DNA of 14,968 nucleotides from an uncultured Eubacteriales bacterium (GCA_900553805.1 USEU01000053.1:1-14968); one strand, 5' to 3'; shown: positions 6,699 to 13,348, counted from the stretch's first letter. The notes: a model not told the origin generated them from the sequence alone. Program-made: numbers and translations.

Positions 6699-7649
6699 AT
6701 GTCTGAAATGATTTCGTTGATCGTGCCCTGCTATAATGAGGAGAAGGCGCTGCCGCATTTTTGGAGAGAGGTGTCGGCGGTGATGGCGAAGATGAACTAT
6801 CTGGATTTTGAGGTGATCTTCGTCAACGACGGCTCCAAGGACGGGACGCTGGAGCTTCTGCGCGGTCTGGCCAAGGAGGACAGGCGGGCAAAGTATCTGT
6901 CCTTTTCCCGCAATTTTGGCAAGGAGGCAGCCATGTATGCCGGCTTGCAGCATGCGGCAGGGGACTATGCCGCGGTGATGGATGCGGATCTGCAGGATCC
7001 GCCCGCGCTGCTGGAGGAGATGTACCACGCCGTCACCCAGGAGGGCTACGACTCCGCCGCCACCCGCCGGGTCACCCGCAAGGGCGAGCCGCCGGTGCGC
7101 AGCTTCTTCGCCCGGATGTTCTACCGGCTTATCAACAAAATGGCCGATGTGGAGATCGTGGACGGGGCGCGGGACTTCCGGCTGATGAACCGCAAGTTCC
7201 TGAACGCCCTGCTGGAGCTGAAGGAATACAACCGCTTCTCCAAGGGTCTATTCGGCTGGGTGGGATTTAAGACCAAGTGGATCGAATTTGAAAACGTGGA
7301 GCGGGTGGCCGGTGAGACCAAGTGGTCGTTCTGGAAGCTGTTCCTTTACAGCATCGAGGGCATTGTGGCCTTTACCACCGTGCCGCTGACTCTGGCCTCC
7401 ATCGTGGGCTTCATCCTGTGCTTGGTGGCGCTGTGCTCCACCGTGTTTATCGTGGTGCGCAAGCTGCTGTTCGGCGACCCGGTGTCCGGCTGGGCCTCCA
7501 CCGCCTCCATCATCACCTTTATCGGCGGCATTCAGCTGTTCTTTATGGGCATCTTCGGCCAGTACCTTGCCAAGGCCTATACCGAAATCAAGAACCGCCC
7601 CATCTACATTGTGGCGGAGCAGGGAAATTTTGAATCCAAGGAAGGATAA
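6699..7649 (+). CDS. polyprenyl-phosphate glycosyltransferase, GT2 family (GtrB/DPM1-like)
   Basis: Encodes 316 aa. Enzymes of this type move a sugar from a nucleotide donor to undecaprenyl phosphate on the cytoplasmic face, making the donor for GT-C transferases. The GT-A fold is clear: SLIVPCYNEE (6-15), FVNDGSKDGT (41-50), SFSRNFGKEAAMYAG (68-82), metal-binding MDADLQDPP (94-102) and GARDFRLMN (156-164). Two membrane helices (about 226-254 and 268-292) precede a short basic tail, the architecture of GtrB, YkoT and CsbB. The length is normal for the group. AAGGAGG (6682-6688) sits 10 bases upstream of ATG. It is followed 2 bases later by the GT-C gene, so the two probably act in sequence. 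No GtrA-type flippase is in this operon. Donor sugar cannot be told from sequence; a GlcNAc or glucose donor would be typical. Confidence 0.92.
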   Translation: MSEMISLIVPCYNEEKALPHFWREVSAVMAKMNYLDFEVIFVNDGSKDGTLELLRGLAKEDRRAKYLSFSRNFGKEAAMYAGLQHAAGDYAAVMDADLQDPPALLEEMYHAVTQEGYDSAATRRVTRKGEPPVRSFFARMFYRLINKMADVEIVDGARDFRLMNRKFLNALLELKEYNRFSKGLFGWVGFKTKWIEFENVERVAGETKWSFWKLFLYSIEGIVAFTTVPLTLASIVGFILCLVALCSTVFIVVRKLLFGDPVSGWASTASIITFIGGIQLFFMGIFGQYLAKAYTEIKNRPIYIVAEQGNFESKEG

Positions 7650-7651
7650 CC

Positions 7652-9067
7652 ATGGAAAAGGAAAAACGCATTTCTCCCGTCTATCTGATCCTCTGTGCGG
7701 CGGCGGCCGGGCTGTTCGCGCTGCTGGCCGCCTTTGGCGGCGTCCATGCGGACGAGGCCTATGCCCTGGCTCTGGTGCGCCGGAGCTTTGCCGATATCTG
7801 GCGCATCAGCGCCGCCGGTGAAACCCCGCCGCTGTACTACTACGCGGCCAAGCTGTTCTCCATGCCCTTTGGCTACGGGGAATATGCCGTGCGGCTGTTC
7901 TCCGGCGTCTGCTGTCTGCTGATCACCGCCATCGGCGGCTGGGAGATTACCCGCTTCTGGGGCAGGAAGATGGGGCTGACCTTTATGGTGCTGTTCCCTC
8001 TGTACCCCTTTGCCATGGACCGCGCCGCCCAGCCGGGGGTATACGCCCTGGCCGCGCTGCTGGTATTCCTGAGTGCGCTGTTTGCCTACCGCGTCTGGAA
8101 AAGCAACATGGCCGGGGACTGGATTGGTCTCGGCCTTGCGGGTATCTGCGCCGCCTATTGTCACAATTTCGCGCTGGTGTCGGTGGTGGCAGTGTATGCG
8201 CTGCTGTTCCTGTGCGCCCTGGTGTGCCGCCGCAAGCTGCTCAAGGGCTGGCTGATCGCCGCCGCTGCCTCCGCCGCGGCATACATTCCCTGGATGAAGC
8301 ACTTCATCCGGCAGATGTCCGCTTCGGCCGGGTCGGACGTAACGGCCCGGGCGGCCGTGGACGGAGCGGTCACGCTGCTCCACGCCGCCGGAAATGTCAC
8401 CTTCCCCCTGTTCTTTGGCGCGGTGCTGCTGCTGATCCTGCTGGGCGTGATCCTGCGCCGTCAGGCCGTTCCCCTGCTAGCGGTGGGGGTGTGCGCGCTG
8501 ACCGCCGGCGCGGGGATCGCCGTCTCCGTGCTGATAAAGCCGGTGTTCCGGGTGGAGTATCTGGCCCCCTGCGCACCGCTGGTGGCCTTTCTGCTGGCCT
8601 GGGGCGTCTGCGCCATCCGGCGGGAGGTGGTCTTCGGCGGTGTGATGGGCTTCCTGCTGGTGGGCTTCGCCGGGAACCTGGTATACGGCTTCCTCCCTGT
8701 TTCCACTGCCGAAAACCAGTTTGACCAGGCGGTGGCGGCGGAGCACGGCGAGGCCCAGGCCTATGTGGTGCTGTCCGACAATGGGGTGCACATCCAGCAG
8801 ATCCTGGCCTACTGCTGCCCGGAGCTACCCATCTATGCCCAGGAAACGCTGGGCGACGCCAACCCCTATGACAACATCCATCCCATGGAGGAATTTGACG
8901 GGCAGGACCTTGACACCATTCTCGCCGTCTCCGACGCCGGGAGCCGCCCCATCAGTGGGTTCCCCCGGGGCTTCCAGGCGGACCTGATTGGCACCTATCA
9001 GGCCGAGGGCGACAGCTTCGACCTCTGGCTGCTGCAAAAGCAGGAAGCGGAGGAAAAAGCAGAATAA
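7652..9067 (+). CDS. GT-C glycosyltransferase, PMT/ArnT-like (GT39-type superfamily)
   Basis: Encodes 471 aa. The protein is polytopic, with about ten hydrophobic segments between residues 10 and 350, and ends in a soluble domain of about 120 residues (350-471). The catalytic acidic pair of the superfamily is visible in the first outer loop as VHADEAYAL (31-39, Asp34/Glu35), followed by TPPLYYYAAKLF (58-69), which matches the conserved PPLYY loop. HNFAL (171-175) and a FRVEYLAPCAPL stretch (299-310) match the later motifs. Such enzymes transfer a sugar from polyprenyl phosphate to lipid, polymer or protein outside the membrane. The substrate would come from the GT2 encoded just upstream. The acceptor is unknown; the extracellular LRR protein or a teichoic-type polymer are candidates by context only. 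The RBS AAGGA overlaps the end of the GT2 gene. It is the last gene of the operon. Confidence 0.88.
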   Translation: MEKEKRISPVYLILCAAAAGLFALLAAFGGVHADEAYALALVRRSFADIWRISAAGETPPLYYYAAKLFSMPFGYGEYAVRLFSGVCCLLITAIGGWEITRFWGRKMGLTFMVLFPLYPFAMDRAAQPGVYALAALLVFLSALFAYRVWKSNMAGDWIGLGLAGICAAYCHNFALVSVVAVYALLFLCALVCRRKLLKGWLIAAAASAAAYIPWMKHFIRQMSASAGSDVTARAAVDGAVTLLHAAGNVTFPLFFGAVLLLILLGVILRRQAVPLLAVGVCALTAGAGIAVSVLIKPVFRVEYLAPCAPLVAFLLAWGVCAIRREVVFGGVMGFLLVGFAGNLVYGFLPVSTAENQFDQAVAAEHGEAQAYVVLSDNGVHIQQILAYCCPELPIYAQETLGDANPYDNIHPMEEFDGQDLDTILAVSDAGSRPISGFPRGFQADLIGTYQAEGDSFDLWLLQKQEAEEKAE

Positions 9068-9074
9068 GTACCAG

Positions 9075-9109
9075 TGGACGCGCTGCCAGAATTCATGGCA
9101 GTGCGTCCA
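9075..9109. terminator. long hairpin between convergent genes, probable terminator
   Basis: A 14-bp stem (9075-9088 with 9096-9109, one G·T pair) with a 7-base loop lies between the GT-C stop (9067) and the deacetylase stop (9114). There is no strong T run on either side (only CTCTATTTT on the plus side), so it may act as a weak terminator for both directions or as an mRNA 3'-end stabiliser. Confidence 0.65.
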
Positions 9110-9113
9110 TCCT

Positions 9114-9803
9114 CTATTTTGATTGATCCATTCCCTTTGGAAAGCTATGGTAGGTTTTGCCCGCCTTGGGGACGCAGCCCCGCAGAGCAGCCAGCTGAGA
9201 GGCGGTAACGAAGCGGTAGCCCTGGGCGCTGAGCTGGTCAATGATCCGCAGGGCGGCGGAAACCGAGCTGTCCGACATATCATGCAGCAGGATCACGTCC
9301 CCATCGGCCACATTTTTCAGCACGGCCGCCTCCACCGCGGAGGCGTCGTGGCTTGCCCAGTCCCTGGGGTCCACCGACCAGTTCAGGATGGCCAGCCCCC
9401 GGGCCTGGGCGATCTGCCGCACCCCATCGCTGCAGCAGCCTCCGGGCGGGCGGAGGAAGCGGATGTTCACGCCCTCCAGCAGCGCCTGGGTATCGATCAG
9501 CTCCTGGGCGATCTCCCGGCGGCTGAGCTGCTGCATGTTGCGGTGGCTGTATCCGTGGTTGCCGATCTCATGGCCCTCGCTCTGGATGCGCTTGGCCTCC
9601 TGGGGATACTGCTTGATGCGGTAGCCGCACAGCAGGAAGGTAGCGTGGGCATCCCGCTCCTTCAGGCCGTCCAGCAGCCGGTCGGTATACCGGCCGGAGG
9701 GGCCGTCGTCAAAGGTCAGGGCCACATATTTGGCATTGTCCTCCGCCTCCGCCGGGAGCACCAGCAGAAGCAGGCAGCAAAGCAGCATGGCAATTCGCCG
9801 CAC
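9114..9803 (-). CDS. secreted polysaccharide deacetylase (NodB/CE4 family)
   Basis: Encodes 229 aa from GTG 9803. CE4 enzymes remove N- or O-acetyl groups from peptidoglycan, chitin-type or other polysaccharides using a metal ion. Residues 1-20 are a signal peptide (MRRIAMLLCCLLLLVLP, cleavage after AEA). All five NodB motifs are present: TFDDGP with Asp32/Asp33, the metal histidines in NHGYSH (His83, His87), RPPGG (Arg118), WSVDPRDW (Asp146 in motif 4) and ILLHD (His174). The catalytic domain fills the protein and is closest in layout to the short peptidoglycan deacetylases. Start choice: GAGGA (9814-9818) lies 10 bases from GTG 9803 but only one from the in-frame GTG 9812; ATG 9788 has no ribosome binding site. 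The gene stands alone, convergent with the envelope operon and divergent from rlmA. Confidence 0.93.
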   Translation of the reverse strand: MRRIAMLLCCLLLLVLPAEAEDNAKYVALTFDDGPSGRYTDRLLDGLKERDAHATFLLCGYRIKQYPQEAKRIQSEGHEIGNHGYSHRNMQQLSRREIAQELIDTQALLEGVNIRFLRPPGGCCSDGVRQIAQARGLAILNWSVDPRDWASHDASAVEAAVLKNVADGDVILLHDMSDSSVSAALRIIDQLSAQGYRFVTASQLAALRGCVPKAGKTYHSFPKGMDQSK

Positions 9804-9827
9804 AGCGCACACATCCTCTCTTTGTTC

Positions 9828-9856
9828 TTTATAATTTGTTTGACGGATCGGGACAA
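9828..9856 (-). promoter_or_regulatory. promoter of the polysaccharide deacetylase
   Basis: Read on the minus strand, TTGTCC (9856-9851) and TATAAA (9833-9828) are 17 bp apart. The start would be near 9821, giving a short leader. It is interlocked with the rlmA promoter running the other way. Confidence 0.6.
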
Positions 9857-9868
9857 ATCAGTTAAAAT
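9840..9868 (+). promoter_or_regulatory. promoter of rlmA
   Basis: TTGACG (9840-9845) and TAAAAT (9863-9868) are 17 bp apart. The predicted start near 9875 coincides with the left end of the short MITE-like element (9876), so the rlmA transcript would begin with the element. Confidence 0.6.
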
Positions 9869-9875
9869 AATGTCT

Positions 9876-9934
9876 GGGAAGGTCTGATGAAATCGGCAAG
9901 AGCTGGACAGCGGACGATTTATTCAGAGATTCCC
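9876..9934 (+). repeat. short copy of a MITE-like inverted-repeat element
   Basis: The copy is 59 bp. Its left end GGGAAGGTCTGATGAAATCG and right end CGATTTATTCAGAGATTCCC are imperfect inverted repeats of each other. Between them is GCAAGAGCTGGACAGCGGA, which matches the left interior of the longer copy at 13107-13269 almost base for base. It looks like an internally deleted relative of that copy in the same orientation. There is no coding capacity. No clear target duplication was found. Confidence 0.85.
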
Positions 9935-9965
9935 TAGCCTCGGTTCAACGAAAGCAGGGATCTCT

Positions 9966-10766
9966 ATGGATTATCAATGCCCCCTGTGCGCGCAGCCGCT
10001 GCGCCGGGAGGAGAAGCGCTATGTCTGCCCTCAGGGGCACAGCTTTGATATTGCCCGGCAGGGCTACGTCAATCTGCTTACCGTGCAGCAGAAGCATTCC
10101 CTGGACCCTGGGGATACCCGGCAGCAGGTGCTCTCCCGCCGCGCCTTTCTGGAGTCGGGCTTCTACGCCCCCATCTCCGAGGCGCTGAATCAGGCGGCGC
10201 TGGACTACAATGCACAGGGAGAAATTCTGGATGTGGGCTGCGGCGAGGGCTATTATTCCGCCCGGCTGGCCGCCGCCTTGGGCGCGCCGCTGACGGGCCT
10301 GGACATCTCCAAGGAGGCCGTCCGCTGCGCCGCCGGGCAATACAAAGCCTACGCCTGGCTCTGTGCCACGGCGGCGCATATTCCCGTGCCGGATGGCAGC
10401 GTGGGAACCCTGAGCAGTCTGTTTGCCCTGACTCTGCCGGGGGAATTCCGGCGGGTCCTGCGGAAAAACGGGCTGTTTCTTCAGGTGCTGGCCGCAGAAG
10501 ACCATCTGCTGGGTCTGAAATCCATCGTCTACGATGTGCTGACCCACAAGCAGAAGGATACAGCCCCGGCGCTTCCGGGGTTTGCGCTGCTGGAGTCCCG
10601 GCAGATCCGATTTGACTTCACGGCGGAGGGAGAACAGATCCAGCGTCTTTTTGCCATGACGCCCCACCTGTTCCGCATCGGAAAGGCGGGCGCCCAGCGT
10701 CTGGCCGAGGCCACCGTTCTCCGCGACACCGCCAGCTGCGTCCTGAACGTCTACCGTGCCATCTGA
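9966..10766 (+). CDS. rlmA: 23S rRNA (guanine-N1)-methyltransferase, RlmA family
   Basis: Encodes 266 aa. RlmA enzymes methylate N1 of G745 (Gram-negative) or G748 (Gram-positive, RlmA(II) type, linked to tylosin tolerance) in helix 35 of 23S rRNA. The N-terminal zinc site is complete: CPLC (Cys5, Cys8) and CPQGH (Cys21, His25), followed by the family signature FDIARQGYVNLL (27-38). The SAM-binding Rossmann domain has EILDVGCGEGYY (86-97) and LDIS (112-115). A late MTPHLFRIG stretch matches the family's MTP motif. Length is normal. A Gram-positive host makes the G748 type more likely, but this cannot be read from the sequence. RBS AGGGA (9956-9960) sits 5 bases before ATG. It is a single gene, divergent from the deacetylase, and the short MITE lies in its leader. 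Confidence 0.93.
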   Translation: MDYQCPLCAQPLRREEKRYVCPQGHSFDIARQGYVNLLTVQQKHSLDPGDTRQQVLSRRAFLESGFYAPISEALNQAALDYNAQGEILDVGCGEGYYSARLAAALGAPLTGLDISKEAVRCAAGQYKAYAWLCATAAHIPVPDGSVGTLSSLFALTLPGEFRRVLRKNGLFLQVLAAEDHLLGLKSIVYDVLTHKQKDTAPALPGFALLESRQIRFDFTAEGEQIQRLFAMTPHLFRIGKAGAQRLAEATVLRDTASCVLNVYRAI

Positions 10767-10824
10767 CAATACTACTTTTCCCCGGATCAAGTCGAATATG
10801 CCGCAAAAAAGCTGGTAAAAATTG

Positions 10825-10855
10825 AAAAGGAGAGGATTTTCGTCCTCTCCTTTTT
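10825..10855. terminator. bidirectional intrinsic terminator between rlmA and glcK
   Basis: A perfect 12-bp stem (10825-10836 with 10843-10854, loop TTTTCG) is flanked by A residues on the left and T residues on the right. It can therefore end transcripts from rlmA (plus) and the glucokinase gene (minus), whose stop codon is at 10878. Confidence 0.9.
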
Positions 10856-10877
10856 GTTTTTGACGTACGATCGGCTT

Positions 10878-11822
10878 TTACTTTGCCGCATCCAGCGCCA
10901 GCTTGAACGCGCCGTAAGCGCCGGCGTCGTTGCCCAGGGCTGCCAGGGTGAATTTCACATTGGAGGCAGCGTGGAATACGTACTTGTTGAAATAGGGCTT
11001 CAGGCCGTCCAGCAGCACGTCGCCCGCCTTGCTCACGCCGCCGCCCAGGACCACTACCTCCGGGTTGACCACACAGCACACGTCTGCCAGGAATTCACCC
11101 ATGTAGGCATAGTACTTGTCCAGCACCTGCAATGCCAGCTGGTCGCCCTGCTTACCGGCATCGAAGATATCCTTGCAGGTCAGGTTGCTCAGGTGTCGCA
11201 GAGCGGAATCCTCATCGGATGCCTCCAGAGCCAGCTTTGCCATGCGGACGATGCCGGTGGCGGAGCAGTACTGCTCCACGCAGCCCCGCTTGCCGCAGCC
11301 GCACACGGCAGTCTCGTCCCGGTTGAGCACCATGTGGCCGATCTCCGCGCCGGAGCCATGGGCGCCGTGCAGGAGCTTGCCCTCGATGACGATGCCGCCG
11401 CCGACACCGGTGCCCAGGGTGACGAACACCATATTGTCGCAGCCCTGGCCGCCGCCCTTCCAGAATTCGCCCAGCGCCGCAACATTGGCGTCATTGCCCG
11501 CGGTGACGGGCAGGCCGGTGAGGGCGGACAGCTCCTTGTTGATATTAAACGTGCCCCAGCCCAGGTTGACGCAGCGGTTGACGTTGCCCTTGGCATCCAC
11601 GGGGCCGGGAACGCCGATGCCCACGCCCAGCAGGCTCTCCGCCGCAATGCCGTTCTTCTCCCGGAATTCCCGGATGGAGGCGGCAATATCCGGCAGAATC
11701 CGGCTGCCGCAATCGGCGGTGACCGTGGGGATCTCCCACTTGGAGATCATGTTGCCTGTTTCGTCAAAGTAGGCGATTTTAACCGTGGTACCGCCCAGAT
11801 CCACACCAAAGCCATATTTCAT
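10878..11822 (-). CDS. glcK: ROK-family glucokinase
   Basis: Encodes 314 aa. It should phosphorylate glucose with ATP to glucose 6-phosphate in the cytoplasm. The N-terminal phosphate-binding loop is GVDLGGTTVKIA (6-17). The catalytic Asp111 lies in GNDANVAALGE (109-119), a glycine-rich LGTGVGGGIV follows (136-145), and the ROK signature has the zinc site His163, Cys174, Cys176, Cys181 (GAEIGH, then CGCGKRGC). There is no N-terminal DNA-binding domain, which separates it from ROK repressors (Xyl/NagC type). The start at 11822 follows GGGAGG with 8 bases between; the frame is open further upstream, but that extension lacks a ribosome binding site and crosses the likely promoter. Other hexose or GlcNAc kinase activity cannot be excluded. 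It follows the flippase-like gene by 76 bases. Confidence 0.92.
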   Translation of the reverse strand: MKYGFGVDLGGTTVKIAYFDETGNMISKWEIPTVTADCGSRILPDIAASIREFREKNGIAAESLLGVGIGVPGPVDAKGNVNRCVNLGWGTFNINKELSALTGLPVTAGNDANVAALGEFWKGGGQGCDNMVFVTLGTGVGGGIVIEGKLLHGAHGSGAEIGHMVLNRDETAVCGCGKRGCVEQYCSATGIVRMAKLALEASDEDSALRHLSNLTCKDIFDAGKQGDQLALQVLDKYYAYMGEFLADVCCVVNPEVVVLGGGVSKAGDVLLDGLKPYFNKYVFHAASNVKFTLAALGNDAGAYGAFKLALDAAK

Positions 11823-11852
11823 GGAATGTCCTCCCTGTTTCTTGATACGCAC

Positions 11853-11858
11853 ATTATA
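11853..11858 (-). promoter_or_regulatory. possible -10 element of glcK
   Basis: TATAAT is present on the minus strand 30 bases before the start codon, but no good -35 lies 16-18 bases upstream (the best is TTCCAT). It may be an activator-dependent or weak promoter, or chance. glcK could also be read through from the flippase-like gene. Confidence 0.35.
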
Positions 11859-11898
11859 CTCTGTTTCCCCGAAAAATGGAAGTCCCTGGGGAAAAATG

Positions 11899-12927
11899 TT
11901 ACTTTGATTTGGCCCGGAATACAAACTGGGCCACGCCGGTCATAATGCCGCTGATCAGCAGCTGGGTATAATAGCTGATGCCCCGACAGACGATCATGCC
12001 GGGCAGCACCAGCTCCGGCCCGAACACAGGGGTGAAAAACGCCGTGAACAGCGTCTCACTGATGCCCATGCCGCCGGGCAGGGGAAGCATATCCACTGCC
12101 ACGGAGATCATGGCCTGGAGCAGCACCACGGTGACGGCGCTCTCGCCGGAAAGGCCGAAGGCCAGATAGGTAAACCACACCACGCTGAATATACAGAAGC
12201 GCTGCACCAGCGTAATGAAAAACACAGTGATGATGATCCGCGGCTCTCTTTTAAAGAAGTCGGCGGTGCCCCGGTATTGGTTCAGGCTGTTCTGCACCCG
12301 GTCCATCACCTGCTGCGGATCGCGGAAGGGATGGATCTTCTGCACCACCCGCAGCAGCCACCGGGCAAGGCGCTCCAGCAGCTGCGGCCGGAACACCGCC
12401 AGCAGCAGCAGCGACACCACGATCACATTCAGCGCCACGCCCAGATAGATCAGCGGCTCCACATCGCCCAGGCAGCGGATGATCGCCGGGGGGCGCAGGA
12501 TGGTCACCGCCAGCCCCACGATCACCAGCACCATCTTATACACAATGGTCACGATCACCAGCACCACCGTGGACATCGCCGCCGGGATGCCGTCCCGGTG
12601 CATGTACAGCACCTGCATGGGCTGCCCGCCGGAGGCCGAGGGGGTGATGGCGCTGTAAAAGAAGCCGATGAAAGAGAACATGCAGCAGTGGCCGAAATTC
12701 GCCCGGGTGCCCAGGCTGCGCAGCAGATAGCACAGGACTACCGATTCCCCCAGGATAAAGGCCACCACCGCCGCCACGGCAATGGCGGCATAGCCCCACT
12801 TGGCCCCGGAAAGATAATAGGCTATCTGACTCAGGTTCTCGTCCTGAAATACGTACCACAGTGTCAGCGCCAGAACGGCAAAATAAAAGACGATGCTGAA
12901 CACCCGCCTGCGCGTTTTCTTCGTCAT
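11899..12927 (-). CDS. flippase-like integral membrane protein (UPF0104 / LPG-synthase TM domain family)
   Basis: Encodes 342 aa. The protein has about eight membrane segments and matches the transmembrane domain of lysylphosphatidylglycerol synthase (MprF) and of YbhN/AglD-like proteins, without the C-terminal aminoacyl transferase domain of MprF. Visible family motifs are ITPSASGGQPMQVLYM (94-109), preceded by a CMFSFIGFFYS helix, and DMLPLPGGMGISE (279-291). These proteins are thought to move lipids or lipid-linked sugars across the membrane, but few are characterised. The start at 12927 has AAAGGAG with 9 bases to ATG. A near-consensus promoter lies upstream (12964-12993). It is followed by glcK on the same strand, probably without direct functional relation. 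Whether it could flip the lipid-linked sugar made by the GT2 of the envelope operon is only a guess. Confidence 0.88.
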   Translation of the reverse strand: MTKKTRRRVFSIVFYFAVLALTLWYVFQDENLSQIAYYLSGAKWGYAAIAVAAVVAFILGESVVLCYLLRSLGTRANFGHCCMFSFIGFFYSAITPSASGGQPMQVLYMHRDGIPAAMSTVVLVIVTIVYKMVLVIVGLAVTILRPPAIIRCLGDVEPLIYLGVALNVIVVSLLLLAVFRPQLLERLARWLLRVVQKIHPFRDPQQVMDRVQNSLNQYRGTADFFKREPRIIITVFFITLVQRFCIFSVVWFTYLAFGLSGESAVTVVLLQAMISVAVDMLPLPGGMGISETLFTAFFTPVFGPELVLPGMIVCRGISYYTQLLISGIMTGVAQFVFRAKSK

Positions 12928-12963
12928 CGGCCGCGGCTCCTTTCATATAGACTATTGGCATTG

Positions 12964-12993
12964 ATTATACCATAGGCGTTTTATTGGTGTCAA
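12964..12993 (-). promoter_or_regulatory. promoter of the flippase-like gene
   Basis: On the minus strand a perfect TTGACA (12993-12988) and TATAAT (12969-12964) are separated by 18 bp, giving a start near 12957 and a leader of about 30 bases. Confidence 0.8.
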
Positions 12994-13010
12994 TGTGAAT
13001 TTCTCCCGGC

Positions 13011-13044
13011 TTTGTGCCGTTTCCCCAGGAAATTCCGGCACAAA
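13011..13044. repeat. bulged hairpin in the flippase/pss intergenic region
   Basis: TTTGTGCCG (13011-13019) pairs with CGGCACAAA (13036-13044), and directly inside it TTTCC (13020-13024) pairs with GGAAA (13028-13032), leaving a 3-base loop and a 3-base bulge. That is a 14-bp stem. It lies upstream of both divergent promoters and has no T run, so it looks more like an operator-type palindrome or remnant than a terminator. Role unknown. Confidence 0.6.
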
Positions 13045-13054
13045 TAATGGTTCC

Positions 13055-13071
13055 TTAACATTTGCTTAACA
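13055..13071 (+). promoter_or_regulatory. TTAACA direct repeats, Pho-box-like
   Basis: Two TTAACA hexamers (13055-13060 and 13066-13071) are spaced exactly 11 bp apart, just upstream of a -35 hexamer. That is the arrangement of PhoP/PhoB boxes in Firmicutes (TTWACA with 5-base gaps). Only two repeats are perfect, so regulation by phosphate is suggestive only. Confidence 0.4.
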
Positions 13072-13074
13072 TTC

Positions 13075-13103
13075 TTGCGTATCCGGGGGATCTGTGTTAA
13101 AAT
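13075..13103 (+). promoter_or_regulatory. probable promoter of pssA-psd
   Basis: TTGCGT (13075-13080) and TAAAAT (13098-13103) are separated by 17 bp, with the TTAACA repeats immediately upstream. Transcription would start close to 13110, so the 163-bp MITE-like element would form most of a leader of about 240 bases. Confidence 0.5.
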
Positions 13104-13106
13104 TCA

Positions 13107-13269
13107 GGGAAGCTCTGATTAAATCGGCAAGAGCTGGCAGCGAAGGATTTTGTTCCCAGGCAAAGGATGGAAAATGGAGGAATACTTTGTGTATTTCCCA
13201 TTTTTCATCCTGCGGCATGGGGGCAAAAGACTCGCTGACCAGCCGCAGGCGATTTATTCAGAGGTTCCT
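13107..13269 (+). repeat. full-size copy of the MITE-like inverted-repeat element
   Basis: The copy is 163 bp. Its ends GGGAAGCTCTGATTAAATCG (left) and CGATTTATTCAGAGGTTCC (right) are imperfect inverted repeats. The left 36 bp and right 22 bp match the short copy at 9876-9934. The extra interior (about 13142-13248) contains a strong stem-loop (GGATGGAAAATGG near 13165-13177 with CCATTTTTCATCC near 13198-13210), a 7-bp repeat CTGCGGC/GCCGCAG (13210-13216 with 13242-13248) and AGCTCT/AGAGCT near the left end. The whole can fold into several hairpins. It has no gene. It fills most of the 421-base gap between the flippase-like gene and pssA. Confidence 0.88.
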
Positions 13270-13348
13270 TAGTTTACATTTTATTGCTTTCCTTGAAGGT
13301 CTGCTCCTGTGCGGCCTTATTACCATCAGATACAGAGAGGTTACGCCG

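Noticed and set aside
11859..11895. TTTCCCC/GGGGAAA inverted repeat after the flippase-like gene as a terminator
   Set aside because: The stem is only about 7 bp with a loop of about 17 bases and no following T run on the minus strand, so it is not convincing.
11823..11924. 34-residue N-terminal extension of the glucokinase
   Set aside because: It crosses the candidate -10 and overlaps the end of the flippase-like gene, while the ROK domain starts at MKYGFGVDLGG with a good ribosome binding site.
13094..13348. N-terminal extension of PssA by 85 codons
   Set aside because: The open frame runs through the MITE-like element and overlaps the -10 region, has no ribosome binding site, and gives non-family sequence. 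ATG 13349 fits the family and has GAGAGG upstream.
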